A stretch of DNA of 64,000 bases from Flavobacterium sp. 270 (GTDB lineage: Bacteria > Bacteroidota > Bacteroidia > Flavobacteriales > Flavobacteriaceae), in NCBI RefSeq assembly GCF_004368785.1, contig NZ_SODM01000005.1, positions 1-64,000 on the forward strand, written 5' to 3'. The translations under genes were made by a program, and so were the position numbers. Position 1 is the first letter of the stretch. Every line of letters starts with the position of its first letter. The notes beneath the pieces are model-generated. The model had not been told where the DNA came from, did not search any database, and saw nothing but the letters and a program-made list of their open reading frames with translations. Shown here piece by piece: positions 40,811-50,479 of this stretch.

Positions 40811-41161
40811 ATGAAAAACTATTTAGAATATAACGGATACGTTGGAACATTGGAATTTTCTGCAGATGATAAAATTTTCTTTGGAAAAATTCAGGGAGTA
40901 AACGATTTGGTCACATTTGAAGGTTCTTCGGTTAAAGAATTGGAAGAATCTTTTAAAGAAGCTGTAGACGATTATTTAGAAACCTGTAAATTATTAAATA
41001 AATCTCCAGATAAAATTTATAAGGGGTCTTTTAACGTGAGAGTATCTCAGGAATTACATCAAAAAATAGCTCTTTTGGCCACTAAAAAAGGATTGAATTT
41101 AAATGAAATTGTAAAAGAAGCATTGTCCTATATTATAAAACATGAAGAAGTTTTAAATTAA
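40811..41161 (+). CDS. HicB-type antitoxin
   Basis: This 116-residue antitoxin has an N-terminal HicB fold (GYVGTLEFSADDKIFFGKIQGVNDLVTFEG) and a C-terminal ribbon-helix-helix (about residues 74-110: FNVRVSQELHQKIALLATKKGLNLNEIVKEAL in outline). It starts one base after the toxin-like gene. The RHH part would bind the operon's own promoter and repress it. Confidence 0.85.
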   Translation: MKNYLEYNGYVGTLEFSADDKIFFGKIQGVNDLVTFEGSSVKELEESFKEAVDDYLETCKLLNKSPDKIYKGSFNVRVSQELHQKIALLATKKGLNLNEIVKEALSYIIKHEEVLN

Positions 41162-41185
41162 GGAACAAAGAATATCATTTATCTC

Positions 41186-41845
41186 TTATCTCTTATCTTC
41201 TTTAGAATAATTAGAAGGACCATCAATATTGATTGGATTTCCTAAAAAGTGCGGTTCCCGATTTCTAAAAACATCAATGAAAGATTTGAATGTAGAAAGA
41301 TATTCTCTAAACGTAACATACTTATAACCTTTGTACTCTCCTTTATTGGCTGAATATCCAGCCGATTTTATGCCCAAACTTCTCCCAATATAAAGTGCTC
41401 TGTTCAAATGATATTCCTGCGAAATCAAAGTTGCTTTCTTAATCTTAAAAATATATTTAGCTCTATACATAGTAGAGTAAGTGTCGAAACCTGCGTAATC
41501 AATAAATATATGAGTTGTGTCAACGCCGTTTCTATAACAGTAATTTTTCATTACCGTTAATTCATCATATTCCTCGCGTCCGTTATCGCCAGACAGTAAA
41601 ATTTTATTTATTCTTTTTGCTTTATACAATAAAATACCAGCATCTAATCTGTCTTTTAGATATTTACTTGGCTGATTTCCGTTAATTCCAGCGCCAAAAA
41701 TAATTCCGACATCATTTTTTGGAAATTTTTTCAAAGAGTGATGAATGTATTTTTTGGTCGACGATTTTACATAATAATTTACCGAAATAATCATGATCAA
41801 GCCTGCGATAGAAAGATACAATAGTATTTTAAAATATTTTTTCAT
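41186..41845 (-). CDS. SanA/YdcF-like (DUF218) membrane protein
   Basis: This 219-residue protein has an N-terminal helix (about residues 9-27) and a DUF218 domain. The visible parts are VGIIFGAGINGNQPSKYLKDRLDAGILLYKA, ILLSGDNGREEYDE, and SQEYHLNRALYIGRSLG. SanA and ElyC relatives affect the cell envelope (vancomycin resistance at high temperature, peptidoglycan). The precise reaction is unknown. It converges on the hicA-hicB-like pair. Confidence 0.83.
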   Translation of the reverse strand: MKKYFKILLYLSIAGLIMIISVNYYVKSSTKKYIHHSLKKFPKNDVGIIFGAGINGNQPSKYLKDRLDAGILLYKAKRINKILLSGDNGREEYDELTVMKNYCYRNGVDTTHIFIDYAGFDTYSTMYRAKYIFKIKKATLISQEYHLNRALYIGRSLGIKSAGYSANKGEYKGYKYVTFREYLSTFKSFIDVFRNREPHFLGNPINIDGPSNYSKEDKR

Positions 41846-41909
41846 GAATATTGTAAGAGTTGGTTTCTAACGAAGATAAATAAATTTATTTACTCCAAAA
41901 GTCAAATTA

Positions 41910-41938
41910 AAAAAACCGAAGTAGCAATACTTCGGTTT
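41910..41938 (-). terminator. M3 peptidase gene terminator
   Basis: AAACCGAAGTA and TACTTCGGTTT pair around a short loop just beyond the minus-strand stop codon. Confidence 0.8.
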
Positions 41939-41968
41939 AATCTAAAATCTAAAATCAGAAATCTACAA

Positions 41969-43996
41969 TTATAGAAGTCCTGCACGTTTCAACAAAGCTT
42001 CAGGTTTTGGTTCCTGACCTCTAAAACGTTTGTATAAAATCATCGGATGTTCTGTTCCTCCTTTTGAAAGTACGTTTTCTTTGAATTTTGAAGCTACTTC
42101 ACTATTGAAAATTCCTTTTTCATGAAAATATTCAAAAGCATCGGCATCTAAAACTTCTGCCCATTTGTAGCTGTAATATCCAGAAGAATAGCCACCTTGA
42201 AAAATATGCGAAAAAGCCGTGCTCATTGCGTTTTCTTTTACATCGGGATACAATTGTGTATTGGCAAATTGTTCGGTTTCAAAAGCTTTTAGATCCGTAA
42301 TATTCGTCGGATCTTGTCCGTGCCAAGCCATGTCTAATAATCCAAAACTCAACTGACGTAAAGTCGCTAAACCTTCTTGGAAACTTGCACTTTCTTTAAT
42401 TTTCTGCACATATTCAATCGGAATAATTTCTCCCGTTTCGTAATGATTAGCAAACAAAGCCAAAGCTTCTGGCTCGTAACACCAGTTTTCCATAATCTGA
42501 CTTGGTAATTCTACGAAATCCCAGAAAACAGAAGTTCCAGATAAACTTGGATATGTTGTATTAGCTAACATTCCGTGTAAGCCGTGGCCAAATTCGTGAA
42601 ATAAAGTCGTTACTTCATTAAAAGTCAATAATGAAGGTTTTGTTTCTGTTGGTTTTGTAAAATTACAAACGTTCGAAATATGCGGTCTTTCGTTAACGCC
42701 GTCTTTTTTATATTGATGTTTGAATGAAGTCATCCACGCGCCGTTTCTTTTTCCTTTTCTTGGGAAGAAATCTGCGTAGAAAATCGAAACTAAATTATTT
42801 TCAGCATCTGTTACTTCATAAGTAGTAACTTCTTCATGGTATTTATCGATATCAAAAACTTCTGTAAAAGTTAAACCGTAAAGTTTTTTGGCAACAGTAA
42901 AAGCGCCCTCTAAAACTTTTTCTAACTGAAAATAAGGTTTTAGTTTTTCATCGTCTAAATTAAAAAGCTGTTGTTTTAATTTTTCAGAATAATAAGCGCC
43001 GTCCCATTTTTCCAATTGTTCGATTCCGTCTAGTTTTTTCGCGAAAGCGGTTAATTCTGTAAACTCCTTTTGAGCTGCAGGTTTTGCTTTAGCCAATAAA
43101 TCATTTAAGAATGTAAAAACTTTATCTGGACTTTCGGCCATTCTTTCTTCCAAAACAAAATGTGCGTGCGTTTTATAACCTAATAAATTGGCTCTTTCAA
43201 AACGAAGTTTAGCTATTTTTAAGACATTTTCCTGATTGTCAAATTCATTATTTTGAAAAGCTTTTGCGCCAAATGCAATTGCCATTTTTTTACGCAGTTC
43301 GCGGTTATCAGCATAAGTTAAAAACGGAATATAACTTGGATGATCTAAAGTAAAAATCCAGCCTTCTTTTTCCTGACTTTTGGCTAATAATCTCGCTGCT
43401 TCAATAGTTCCTTCTGGCAAACCAGCTAAATCACTTTCATTAGTTAAATGCAATTCAAAAGCATTGGTTTCTGCCAAAACATTTTCTCCAAACTGCAAAC
43501 TCAATTTTGATAATTCTTTATCAATTTCGCGTAAGCGGTCTTTTTTGTCTTCTGCTAAATTGGCTCCGTTTCTAGAGAAACTTTTATATTTTTTGTCTAA
43601 AAGTGTAGTTTGCTCCGGATTCAGATTTAAACTTTCTTTTTGATTGTAAACGGCTTTTATTTTTGCAAATAAATCTGCATTCAGCGTAATGTCATTTCCA
43701 AATTCTGCTAATAAAGGCGAAACTTCCTGAGCGATTTTCTGCATTTCGTCATTCGTTTCAGCGGAATTCAAATTGAAGAAAACACTAGAAAGACGATCTA
43801 AAATATCACCTGAAAAATCCATTGCTACAATAGTATTTTCAAAAGTTGGTGCTTCGGGATTGTTTACGATTGCATCAATTTCGGCTTTAGCCAAAGCAAT
43901 TCCTTCCAGAAAAGCCGGAAAATAATCTTCGATTTTAATTTGCGAAAAAGGCGCTGTATTATGTTTGGTATTAAAATACTGTGTTAATATACTCAT
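41969..43996 (-). CDS. M3-family metallopeptidase (oligopeptidase / dipeptidyl carboxypeptidase type)
   Basis: This 675-residue cytoplasmic or periplasmic zinc peptidase has the M3 active site HEFGHGLHGML at about residue 465 and the family's end region HIFQGGYSSGYYSYKWAEVLDADAFEYF. No signal peptide is visible, so it is probably cytoplasmic. M3 enzymes cleave short peptides. The length fits Dcp/OpdA. A 27-bp inverted repeat lies upstream of the start. Confidence 0.92.
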   Translation of the reverse strand: MSILTQYFNTKHNTAPFSQIKIEDYFPAFLEGIALAKAEIDAIVNNPEAPTFENTIVAMDFSGDILDRLSSVFFNLNSAETNDEMQKIAQEVSPLLAEFGNDITLNADLFAKIKAVYNQKESLNLNPEQTTLLDKKYKSFSRNGANLAEDKKDRLREIDKELSKLSLQFGENVLAETNAFELHLTNESDLAGLPEGTIEAARLLAKSQEKEGWIFTLDHPSYIPFLTYADNRELRKKMAIAFGAKAFQNNEFDNQENVLKIAKLRFERANLLGYKTHAHFVLEERMAESPDKVFTFLNDLLAKAKPAAQKEFTELTAFAKKLDGIEQLEKWDGAYYSEKLKQQLFNLDDEKLKPYFQLEKVLEGAFTVAKKLYGLTFTEVFDIDKYHEEVTTYEVTDAENNLVSIFYADFFPRKGKRNGAWMTSFKHQYKKDGVNERPHISNVCNFTKPTETKPSLLTFNEVTTLFHEFGHGLHGMLANTTYPSLSGTSVFWDFVELPSQIMENWCYEPEALALFANHYETGEIIPIEYVQKIKESASFQEGLATLRQLSFGLLDMAWHGQDPTNITDLKAFETEQFANTQLYPDVKENAMSTAFSHIFQGGYSSGYYSYKWAEVLDADAFEYFHEKGIFNSEVASKFKENVLSKGGTEHPMILYKRFRGQEPKPEALLKRAGLL

Positions 43997-44013
43997 GATA
44001 TAGTTTTTTATTC

Positions 44014-44098
44014 TGCAAGGTTTCCAAAACCTTGTAGGTTTATTTTAAGTATTTAAATCTAAATGTTGTATACCTACAAGGTTTTGGAAACCTTGCAG
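44014..44098. repeat. Perfect 27-bp inverted repeat
   Basis: 44014-44040 (CTGCAAGGTTTCCAAAACCT and seven more bases) has its exact reverse complement at 44072-44098, 31 bases apart. Each arm itself contains a small palindrome (AAGGTTTCCAAAACCTT). It lies between the M3 peptidase gene and purE. Confidence 0.85.
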
Positions 44099-44124
44099 GA
44101 ATGTAAAACGTTATAAAAGGAAGT

Positions 44125-44610
44125 TTATTTCTTTAAACCTTCAGCTGCTTTATTAACCGCCGCTTTCAATTCTTCTTTATAAGCAATAATAGTGTCAAGA
44201 ACTTTTTTGTCATGGCTTCCAATAATTTGCGCAGCTAAAATTCCCGCATTTTTTGCACCGTTCAAAGCAACAGTTGCAACAGGAACACCGCCCGGCATTT
44301 GAAGAATTGACAAAACAGAATCCCAGCCATCAATCGAATTGCTTGATTTTACAGGAACTCCAATTACAGGAAGTGGTGACATAGAAGCAACCATTCCAGG
44401 TAAATGTGCGGCACCGCCAGCGCCGGCAATAATTACCGAAATCCCGCGAGTGTGAGCATTTTTACTGAAATCGAATAATTTTTCTGGCGTTCTGTGCGCC
44501 GAAACAATATCTACTTCTACTTCTACATTAAATTGTTTTAATATATCGATGGCATCCTGCATGACTGGCATGTCTGAGATGCTTCCCATTATGATGGCTA
44601 CTTTGCTCAT
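44125..44610 (-). CDS. purE: PurE: N5-CAIR mutase
   Basis: PurE moves the carboxyl group of N5-CAIR to give CAIR in purine synthesis, in the cytoplasm. The protein is 161 residues from the ATG at 44610 (MSKVAIIMGSISDMPVMQDA), the typical class I length. SAHRTPEKLFDF and IAGAGGAAHLPGM are present, with the catalytic His in the SAHRTP loop. An upstream TTG (44634) would add eight residues and is less likely. PurK is 298 bases away on the same strand, with a small gene between. Confidence 0.94.
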   Translation of the reverse strand: MSKVAIIMGSISDMPVMQDAIDILKQFNVEVEVDIVSAHRTPEKLFDFSKNAHTRGISVIIAGAGGAAHLPGMVASMSPLPVIGVPVKSSNSIDGWDSVLSILQMPGGVPVATVALNGAKNAGILAAQIIGSHDKKVLDTIIAYKEELKAAVNKAAEGLKK

Positions 44611-44679
44611 TTTTTGTTGTTTATTTTGTTTCAAGTTTTAAGTTTCAGGTTTTATAACCGAAACTAAAACGCTGTAGTT

Positions 44680-44889
44680 TTAAATATCTTTTAATAATTT
44701 ATAAATCAAAAATGCAATACCAAAAACTAATGCGATAATACATAATATCATTATTGTGAACGAAACAAAACTTTTTATTCGCTCACCGAAATATTCATTT
44801 TTATCAGTGAATTTTTCAAAATTAATCTTAATCAGATTCGAATTGTCTGTTACATTAAAAAAGTTAATTAGTATATCTAGAAAATCCAT
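44680..44889 (-). CDS. Small one-helix membrane protein
   Basis: This 69-residue protein has a C-terminal membrane helix (about residues 42-65, SFTIMILCIIALVFGIAFLIYK) and a charged N-terminus. I do not recognise the family. It lies between purK and purE on the same strand and starts 18 bases after purK. Its function is unknown, and it could be a spurious frame. Confidence 0.5.
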   Translation of the reverse strand: MDFLDILINFFNVTDNSNLIKINFEKFTDKNEYFGERIKSFVSFTIMILCIIALVFGIAFLIYKLLKDI

Positions 44890-44907
44890 TTTTGATTAAA
44901 AAACAAA

Positions 44908-46065
44908 TTATTGATTGCTAATCACTTTAATAGTATTCTTAACTTCCTCAGCAATTCTTCTTGCTTCTTGCATATCCTCATTTACAATAGTAACGTGTCC
45001 CATTTTTCTAAATGGACGAGTTTGTTTTTTACCGTAAATGTGTGGTGTAACGCCGTCCCATCCTAAAATGGTTTCGATGTTTTCGTAAACTACATCGCCA
45101 GAAAATCCTTCGGCGCCCACTAAATTTACCATAACTCCGGCAACTTTGCTTTCTGTATTTCCTAACGGAAGATCTAAAATTGCACGTAAATGATTTTCGA
45201 ATTGTGAAGTATAACTTGCTTCGATTGAATAATGTCCAGAATTGTGCGGACGCGGCGCTACTTCATTTACCAAAACTTCATCATCACTGGTTTGGAACAT
45301 TTCTACCGCTAAAAGACCAACATGATTGAATTTTTCAGAAACATTCAAAGCAATTGCTCGGGCTTTTTCGGCTACTTTTTCGTCAATTCTTGCAGGACAG
45401 ATTACGTATTCTACTTGGTTGGCTTCTGGGTGAAATTCCATTTCTACAACCGGATATGTTTTGATTTCACCAGACGGATTACGGCAAACTATAACAGCCA
45501 ATTCGTTTTTAAACGGAATCATAGTTTCTGCAATACATTCTACATTTGGAAGATCATCCATATCAGAAATCTGACGAATGACTTTTACGCCATTTCCATC
45601 ATAACCAAATTCGGTACATTTCCATACAAATGGAATTGTTATTTCGTTATTTCCAACCGATTTTTGCAAATGTTCGGGACTGTCAAATCGTAAATATGCA
45701 GCTGTCGGAATATTACTTTGGGTGTAAAAATCTTTTTGAACTCCTTTATTTTGAATTCCTTTTAAGGTTTTTGGCGAAGGATACACTTTTACGCCTTCAT
45801 TTTCTAATTGCGTTAAAGCTTCAAGATTTACCAATTCAATTTCGAAAGTTAAAACATCAATTTGTTTTCCAAAATTGTAAACCGTTTCATAATCCATCAA
45901 ATCACCTTGAAAAAATTTATTGCAGGCAATTTTGCTCGGAGCTTCGTCGCTCGGATCTAAAACGTATGTTTGGATATCAAATTTTCTGGTGTCAGACAAT
46001 AGCATTTTACCTAATTGTCCGCCGCCTAATATTCCTAATTTAAAATCAGAAGAAAAATAATTCAT
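44908..46065 (-). CDS. purK: PurK: N5-CAIR synthetase
   Basis: PurK uses ATP and bicarbonate to turn AIR into N5-CAIR. The protein is 385 residues from the ATG at 46065 and belongs to the ATP-grasp family. It has LGILGGGQLGKML near the start, FVWKCTEFGYDGNGVKV, and the C-terminal EVAPRPHNSGHYSIEA (metal- and substrate-binding end). An upstream TTG (46083) is in a promoter box and is not the likely start. It is first in the purK-purE unit. Confidence 0.93.
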   Translation of the reverse strand: MNYFSSDFKLGILGGGQLGKMLLSDTRKFDIQTYVLDPSDEAPSKIACNKFFQGDLMDYETVYNFGKQIDVLTFEIELVNLEALTQLENEGVKVYPSPKTLKGIQNKGVQKDFYTQSNIPTAAYLRFDSPEHLQKSVGNNEITIPFVWKCTEFGYDGNGVKVIRQISDMDDLPNVECIAETMIPFKNELAVIVCRNPSGEIKTYPVVEMEFHPEANQVEYVICPARIDEKVAEKARAIALNVSEKFNHVGLLAVEMFQTSDDEVLVNEVAPRPHNSGHYSIEASYTSQFENHLRAILDLPLGNTESKVAGVMVNLVGAEGFSGDVVYENIETILGWDGVTPHIYGKKQTRPFRKMGHVTIVNEDMQEARRIAEEVKNTIKVISNQ

Positions 46066-46080
46066 TGTGTTGTGTTTTTG

Positions 46081-46088
46081 CAAAGATA
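46081..46088 (-). promoter_or_regulatory. -7 box of the purK promoter
   Basis: On the minus strand this reads TATCTTTG, an exact match to TAnnTTTG, 15 bases before the ATG at 46065. The TTG inside it is what makes the longer purK frame appear. Confidence 0.6.
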
Positions 46089-46159
46089 CTTTTTAATCTT
46101 TTTTTACCCTAAAAATTTTTCTGCCACAGATTAAAAGGATTAAAAAAGATTTTTTTAAA

Positions 46160-46239
46160 GTTTGCCACGAATGACACGAATTGCACGAAGTAATTTAGCG
46201 CTGCAAAAATTTGTGAAATTCGTGTCATTCGTGGCAAAC
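46160..46239. repeat. Perfect 23-bp inverted repeat
   Basis: 46160-46182 (GTTTGCCACGAATGACACGA and three more bases) has its exact reverse complement at 46217-46239, 34 bases apart. Similar sequence occurs at 36526-36585. Confidence 0.85.
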
Positions 46240-46251
46240 GAAAAAAAAACG

Positions 46252-46803
46252 TTATTTCATTTTCTTCAAAACTTCTTTAGCAACCGCTTTATAAGCAGCC
46301 GAATGATCTGCGTAATCCTTTTCGATAATAATTTTAAGTTCAGGATGAATCCAGTCGTAATAATTTCCTAAAACATATAATGTTCTTATAGAATATGCTT
46401 TTGTAGCCACTTTGGTATCATTTATTAACCAGTCAAAAGAAACTTCAATACAATGTTGAAGATTTTCTTCGGAAAGTAAAATGCAGTTTTCAGCCTTTTT
46501 ATAATGCGATTTTACTAAATGTTGTAAAACTTTTGCAATTGGTCTTAATGAACTTTCTTCTTTTAAATGTTTCAAATTTTCGCAGAAAAAATCAACATAA
46601 GGCTGAAGCCAAATTAATTCTTCGTACGATACAAATTCTAAAATCCAACAGGCTCTGTGATTATTTTTGTCAGATGGCGAAAAGCAAATCTTAACCAATT
46701 CATCAAAATAATCTTTATTTTCTAAAATATATTGAGCAGCTTTGAGTCGGTTTTCCCGGTAAGCATTTACGTAATCTAGCTTTGATTGGAGTTCAGAAGG
46801 CAT
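46252..46803 (-). CDS. Hypothetical protein, possibly HEAT-repeat-like
   Basis: This 183-residue cytoplasmic protein is all helical, with repeated helix-pair patterns (WLQPYVDFFCENLKHLKEESSLRPIAKVLQHL and YSIRTLYVLGNYYDWIHPELKIIIEKD). That suggests a HEAT-like scaffold. I recall no function for it. It lies just downstream of the TonB-dependent receptor gene on the same strand (23 bases). Confidence 0.65.
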   Translation of the reverse strand: MPSELQSKLDYVNAYRENRLKAAQYILENKDYFDELVKICFSPSDKNNHRACWILEFVSYEELIWLQPYVDFFCENLKHLKEESSLRPIAKVLQHLVKSHYKKAENCILLSEENLQHCIEVSFDWLINDTKVATKAYSIRTLYVLGNYYDWIHPELKIIIEKDYADHSAAYKAVAKEVLKKMK

Positions 46804-46826
46804 CTTTGTGGATTTTAAATCGGGAA

Positions 46827-48917
46827 CTAAAATAGGTAATTTAGGGAGACTAATCCGTAAAAATTTGTAGGAAGACCGGGATAATAATAGCGAGGCGAAG
46901 TATTTCCGACTGCAACGGCATTTGGCAGGATTAAAGAAGCATATTTTTCGTTAGTTACATTGTTTATACCTGCAGCTAAATGAGCATTTAACTTAGGCAG
47001 AATTTCAAATCGATAACCCGTTTTTAGGTTAATTATATTGTAAGAATCAGCATAAACTGCGTTTGCGTCATTTAGAGGAATTTTATCTATAAACTGAAAA
47101 TCGCCGCTCAGATAAATTCCTAAACTTGTGTTTAAATTTATTCCTGCATTTACTTTATTGGCAGGAACTCCCGTTAGTTTATTTCCAGAGAAATCATTTC
47201 CATTATCCACAAACTCTTTAAATTCATAATTTCCAAAAGAGCCAGAAATATAAGAGTTGATATTGAAAAAAGAATTAATAGGCCAATTGTGATTTAAGGT
47301 AATTTCGATTCCTTCATGAAAAGTTTTTCCAGCATTTACCCCTACATATTGATCGTCGCCAACTCGTTTTGCAACCAGTAAATCTTTTATTTCCATTCGA
47401 TAAATACTAATTTCTGAATAAAGTCTTTTATTGAAAAAATAGAATTTACCACCAAGTTCAAAATTATAACCATTCTCTGGTTTTATATCAGGATTAATAG
47501 AGCCAGTGCTTGTTAAGGTTTCTTCTGTTGCAGGCAACGAAAATCCTCGACTTGCAGAAAAATATACAGTTTGTTGCGCATTAGGTTTAAATAAGAAAGA
47601 AAGCTGTGGCGAAAAAATACCATCATAACTATAATTTTGAGTCGAATTGAGATTGTAATTTTCTAATTCAAATTCTGTTTTGTTATAATCTAATCCAGCC
47701 TGAATCTCAAATTTTCTCGATAACAACGTTCTAAACTGTGCAAAAATATTATAGAAATTCCTTTTCTGACCTGTTTCTGTAAGCTGATCGCCTTGCAGAC
47801 TTCCTTGCCCGTTGTTCTGCTGATATAAATTCTGGAACGTATTACCTTTATAATGGTCTGTAAAATATTCGATTCCGGTTATAAATTGGTTTTCAATTTC
47901 ATTAATTTTAAAATTACCAGAAAACTGAGTTCTCGCGCCGCTTGCAAAAGTATATTGGCGAAGAATGTCAAAAGGTCTGGGTTCGTTACTGTCTTTATAA
48001 TTCATAAAAACTGAAGTCGAATTGCTCAGATTTTCATTAATCTTAAAATCATAAGCCAATCCTGCCAATGTCGATTTATATTCTTTAAATCCTTTTGAAG
48101 CTACCCAAGTTGGCGCTCCAGATTGCGGACTATTATCAAACATGGTTTTATTGATCGAACTCGGAATGTAGGCTTTCAAATACGTGTAATTAGAAAAATA
48201 AGTAAGCTTGCTGTTTTTCTTTTTAAATAATTCGCCCGCCAAAGTAACACCTTCACGATTATACGCGCTGTTTTCTCTCCAGCCGTCAGTTTCGAGTTTG
48301 TGATAACTCAGATTCAAACTTCCTTGTTTTTCGTTTAAACTATAATTTAAAGTATTTTTTAATAAACCATAAGAACCCACAACAGTGCTGATTCCTGCGC
48401 TTTCGCCAATATTTTTTGAAAGTTGCGGCGATATTAAAATTGCACCTCCCAATCCTGCGCCGTAAACACTTGAAAGCGGCCCTTTAATAATTTCAATTTG
48501 ATTCAGGTTTTCCAGATCAATATCATCAATAACCGTTTCGCTATTTCCGGAAGTCAGCGGAATACTGCCATAAAAAGCCCTTATTTTATTGGTTCCATAA
48601 GGCGTTCTTGCGCCAATCCCGCGAATAGAAATTCGGGTTGTTGTAATATTTGCAGACTGCATAAACACACCGGGAATTGTATTTATTACAGTACTAATAT
48701 CAGTTGTATTATTTTGCAGTAATTCTTTTTTAGATAAAATGCCAATAGAAGCCGGCGTATCTTGTATCGTATTATTAATGTGAAGCGGGCTAATAATTAC
48801 TTCATCCAATTTTTCTGTCTGAAGCGTATCAATAGTTTTACCTTCTCTATTTTGTGCATTTATATTTTGAAGAAAAAGTAATGCAAAACAAAGAAGACAA
48901 TATTTTTTTAAAGTCAT
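46827..48917 (-). CDS. TonB-dependent outer-membrane receptor
   Basis: This 696-residue outer-membrane transporter takes up a substrate with energy from TonB. It has a signal peptide (about 21 residues), a TonB-box-like DEVII, and a plug domain (about residues 50-160: TPASIGILSKKELLQ, RISIRGIGARTPYG, IEIIKGPLSSVYGAGLGGAILI). A 22-strand-type barrel follows, ending YYYPGLPTNFYGLVSLNYLF with terminal Phe. It lacks the N-terminal carboxypeptidase-like domain of SusC proteins, so it fits the siderophore or vitamin class (Fe-chelate receptor-like). The substrate is not visible. It precedes a HEAT-like gene. Confidence 0.92.
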   Translation of the reverse strand: MTLKKYCLLCFALLFLQNINAQNREGKTIDTLQTEKLDEVIISPLHINNTIQDTPASIGILSKKELLQNNTTDISTVINTIPGVFMQSANITTTRISIRGIGARTPYGTNKIRAFYGSIPLTSGNSETVIDDIDLENLNQIEIIKGPLSSVYGAGLGGAILISPQLSKNIGESAGISTVVGSYGLLKNTLNYSLNEKQGSLNLSYHKLETDGWRENSAYNREGVTLAGELFKKKNSKLTYFSNYTYLKAYIPSSINKTMFDNSPQSGAPTWVASKGFKEYKSTLAGLAYDFKINENLSNSTSVFMNYKDSNEPRPFDILRQYTFASGARTQFSGNFKINEIENQFITGIEYFTDHYKGNTFQNLYQQNNGQGSLQGDQLTETGQKRNFYNIFAQFRTLLSRKFEIQAGLDYNKTEFELENYNLNSTQNYSYDGIFSPQLSFLFKPNAQQTVYFSASRGFSLPATEETLTSTGSINPDIKPENGYNFELGGKFYFFNKRLYSEISIYRMEIKDLLVAKRVGDDQYVGVNAGKTFHEGIEITLNHNWPINSFFNINSYISGSFGNYEFKEFVDNGNDFSGNKLTGVPANKVNAGINLNTSLGIYLSGDFQFIDKIPLNDANAVYADSYNIINLKTGYRFEILPKLNAHLAAGINNVTNEKYASLILPNAVAVGNTSPRYYYPGLPTNFYGLVSLNYLF

Positions 48918-48968
48918 AAATGATTTGGGTTAAATAAAATCTTGGTGTAAATAAATTTCAATATTTTT

Positions 48969-49019
48969 AAAATTCCAAATTCCAATTTGAAATGAGTTCA
49001 TTTTGGAATTTGGAATTTT
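48969..49019. repeat. Dispersed AATTCCAAATTCCAA repeat, inverted pair
   Basis: AAAATTCCAAATTCCAA faces TTGGAATTTGGAATTTT around a short loop. It lies between the TonB-dependent receptor and the sorbosone-dehydrogenase-like gene and could end the latter's transcript. Confidence 0.75.
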
Positions 49020-49051
49020 TAAAAATTGGAGTTTTCCAAAATTATTGGAAT

Positions 49052-50326
49052 TTATTTATTCGCTGTCACTTTCCAAATCGTATTAGCGCTGTCATCATTT
49101 ACAAGAAGCGAACCATCTTTCATAACCGTAACCGCAACCGGACGACCGTAAACTTCGGCTTTTTCTTCATTAGCAATAAATCCGGTTAAGAAATCTTCGG
49201 GTTTTCCAGAAGGTTTTCCGTTTGCAAAAGGAACAAAAAGAACTTTATAGCCGGATATTTTAGCGCGGTTCCAAGAACCATGCTGTCCAACAAAAATTCC
49301 GTTTTTATATTTTTTAGGAAATGCATCTTTAGTATAAAATGCCAAACCCAAAGAAGCCGTGTGAGCACCAACCGGAACATCCGGAACAATAGCTTTTGCA
49401 GCCAAATCTTTGCGTTCGCCTTTCATTCTTGGGTCTAAAATATTTCCATAATACGAATAAGGCCAGCCATAAAAGCCATCTTTTTTAACGCTCGTAATAT
49501 AATCAGGAACCAAATCATCGCCCAATTCGTCGCGCTCATTAACCGCAGTCCAAAGTTCGCCGTTAGCAGGATTCCAATCCATTCCAACCGGATTTCTAAG
49601 ACCCGCAGCGTAGATTTTTTCGCCTGTTCCATCAGGATTAATTTCTAAAATATCGGCACGGCGCAATTCAGATTCCATTCCGTGTTCCGCATTATTACTT
49701 CCAGAACCCACAGAAACATAAATTTTTGTACCGTTAGGATTTGCAATAATATTTCTCGTCCAGTGATTGTTGTAACCGCCTGCAGGAAGTTCAAGGATTT
49801 TTGTGCCCTGCGTTTCTAATTTCAGCGGATTATTTTTATAAGGATAGCGATATAAACCATCAGTATTGGCTATATAGAAAAAATCTTTTAGAACCAGCAT
49901 TCCAAAAGGTCTGTTTAAGCCAGAAATAAAAACATTTCTGGTTTCAAATTTTCCGTCTTTATCTGCATCGCGAAAAACCGTAATCTGATTTTTACTGGTT
50001 CTCGTACCGCTTTCTACAACAAAAATGTCATTATTAGGAGCAATATAAGTCCAACGCGGATTTTCAAAACCATCTGCAAATTTAGAAACCGTAAAACCTT
50101 CAGGAGCTTTAGGCATTTTTCCATCAGACCATTTTAGAACTTTACTGTTGTTTGTTTTAGATTCAGTTGCGTATGGCGGCGGAAGTTTAAGATCTCCAAT
50201 AGCCGTTTTTACCACATTTCCAGGTTGTGCTGCCAAAGCTTCTTTTTCTTCCTTTTTTACCTGTCCGTTGCAGGCAGTCATTGTAATAGCTAAAAAGGCA
50301 GAAAATATTTGTACGGTTGTTTTCAT
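49052..50326 (-). CDS. Sorbosone-dehydrogenase-like (PQQ-type) lipoprotein
   Basis: This 424-residue protein has a lipobox (TMTAC, about residues 15-19) and then a six-bladed propeller of the glucose/sorbosone dehydrogenase family. The parts are DIFVVESG, DADKDGKFETRNVFISGLNRPFGM, GGYNNHWTRNIIANPNG and GLRNPVGMDWNPANGELWT, ending SWNRAKISGYKVLF. The family oxidises sugars with PQQ, but many relatives have no proven activity. It probably acts at the outer membrane. It is followed on the minus strand by the TonB-dependent receptor, after a repeat. Confidence 0.87.
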   Translation of the reverse strand: MKTTVQIFSAFLAITMTACNGQVKKEEKEALAAQPGNVVKTAIGDLKLPPPYATESKTNNSKVLKWSDGKMPKAPEGFTVSKFADGFENPRWTYIAPNNDIFVVESGTRTSKNQITVFRDADKDGKFETRNVFISGLNRPFGMLVLKDFFYIANTDGLYRYPYKNNPLKLETQGTKILELPAGGYNNHWTRNIIANPNGTKIYVSVGSGSNNAEHGMESELRRADILEINPDGTGEKIYAAGLRNPVGMDWNPANGELWTAVNERDELGDDLVPDYITSVKKDGFYGWPYSYYGNILDPRMKGERKDLAAKAIVPDVPVGAHTASLGLAFYTKDAFPKKYKNGIFVGQHGSWNRAKISGYKVLFVPFANGKPSGKPEDFLTGFIANEEKAEVYGRPVAVTVMKDGSLLVNDDSANTIWKVTANK

Positions 50327-50479
50327 TTTAGATTAGGGGTTAAATGTTTATAGAACAACAATTTACTTAATTACAGGCTTAGCTTTGTTATAAGATTGTA
50401 ATTATTAACTGATATTTAACATTCTTAAAAAAATGTTAGGAGACGCTATTTTCATATAAGGTATTAAGTTGTAATTCTG

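Noticed and set aside
44611..44634. Longer purE frame from TTG
   Set aside because: The ATG at 44610 gives the usual MSKVAIIMGS start; the extra Lys/Gln-rich residues are not conserved.
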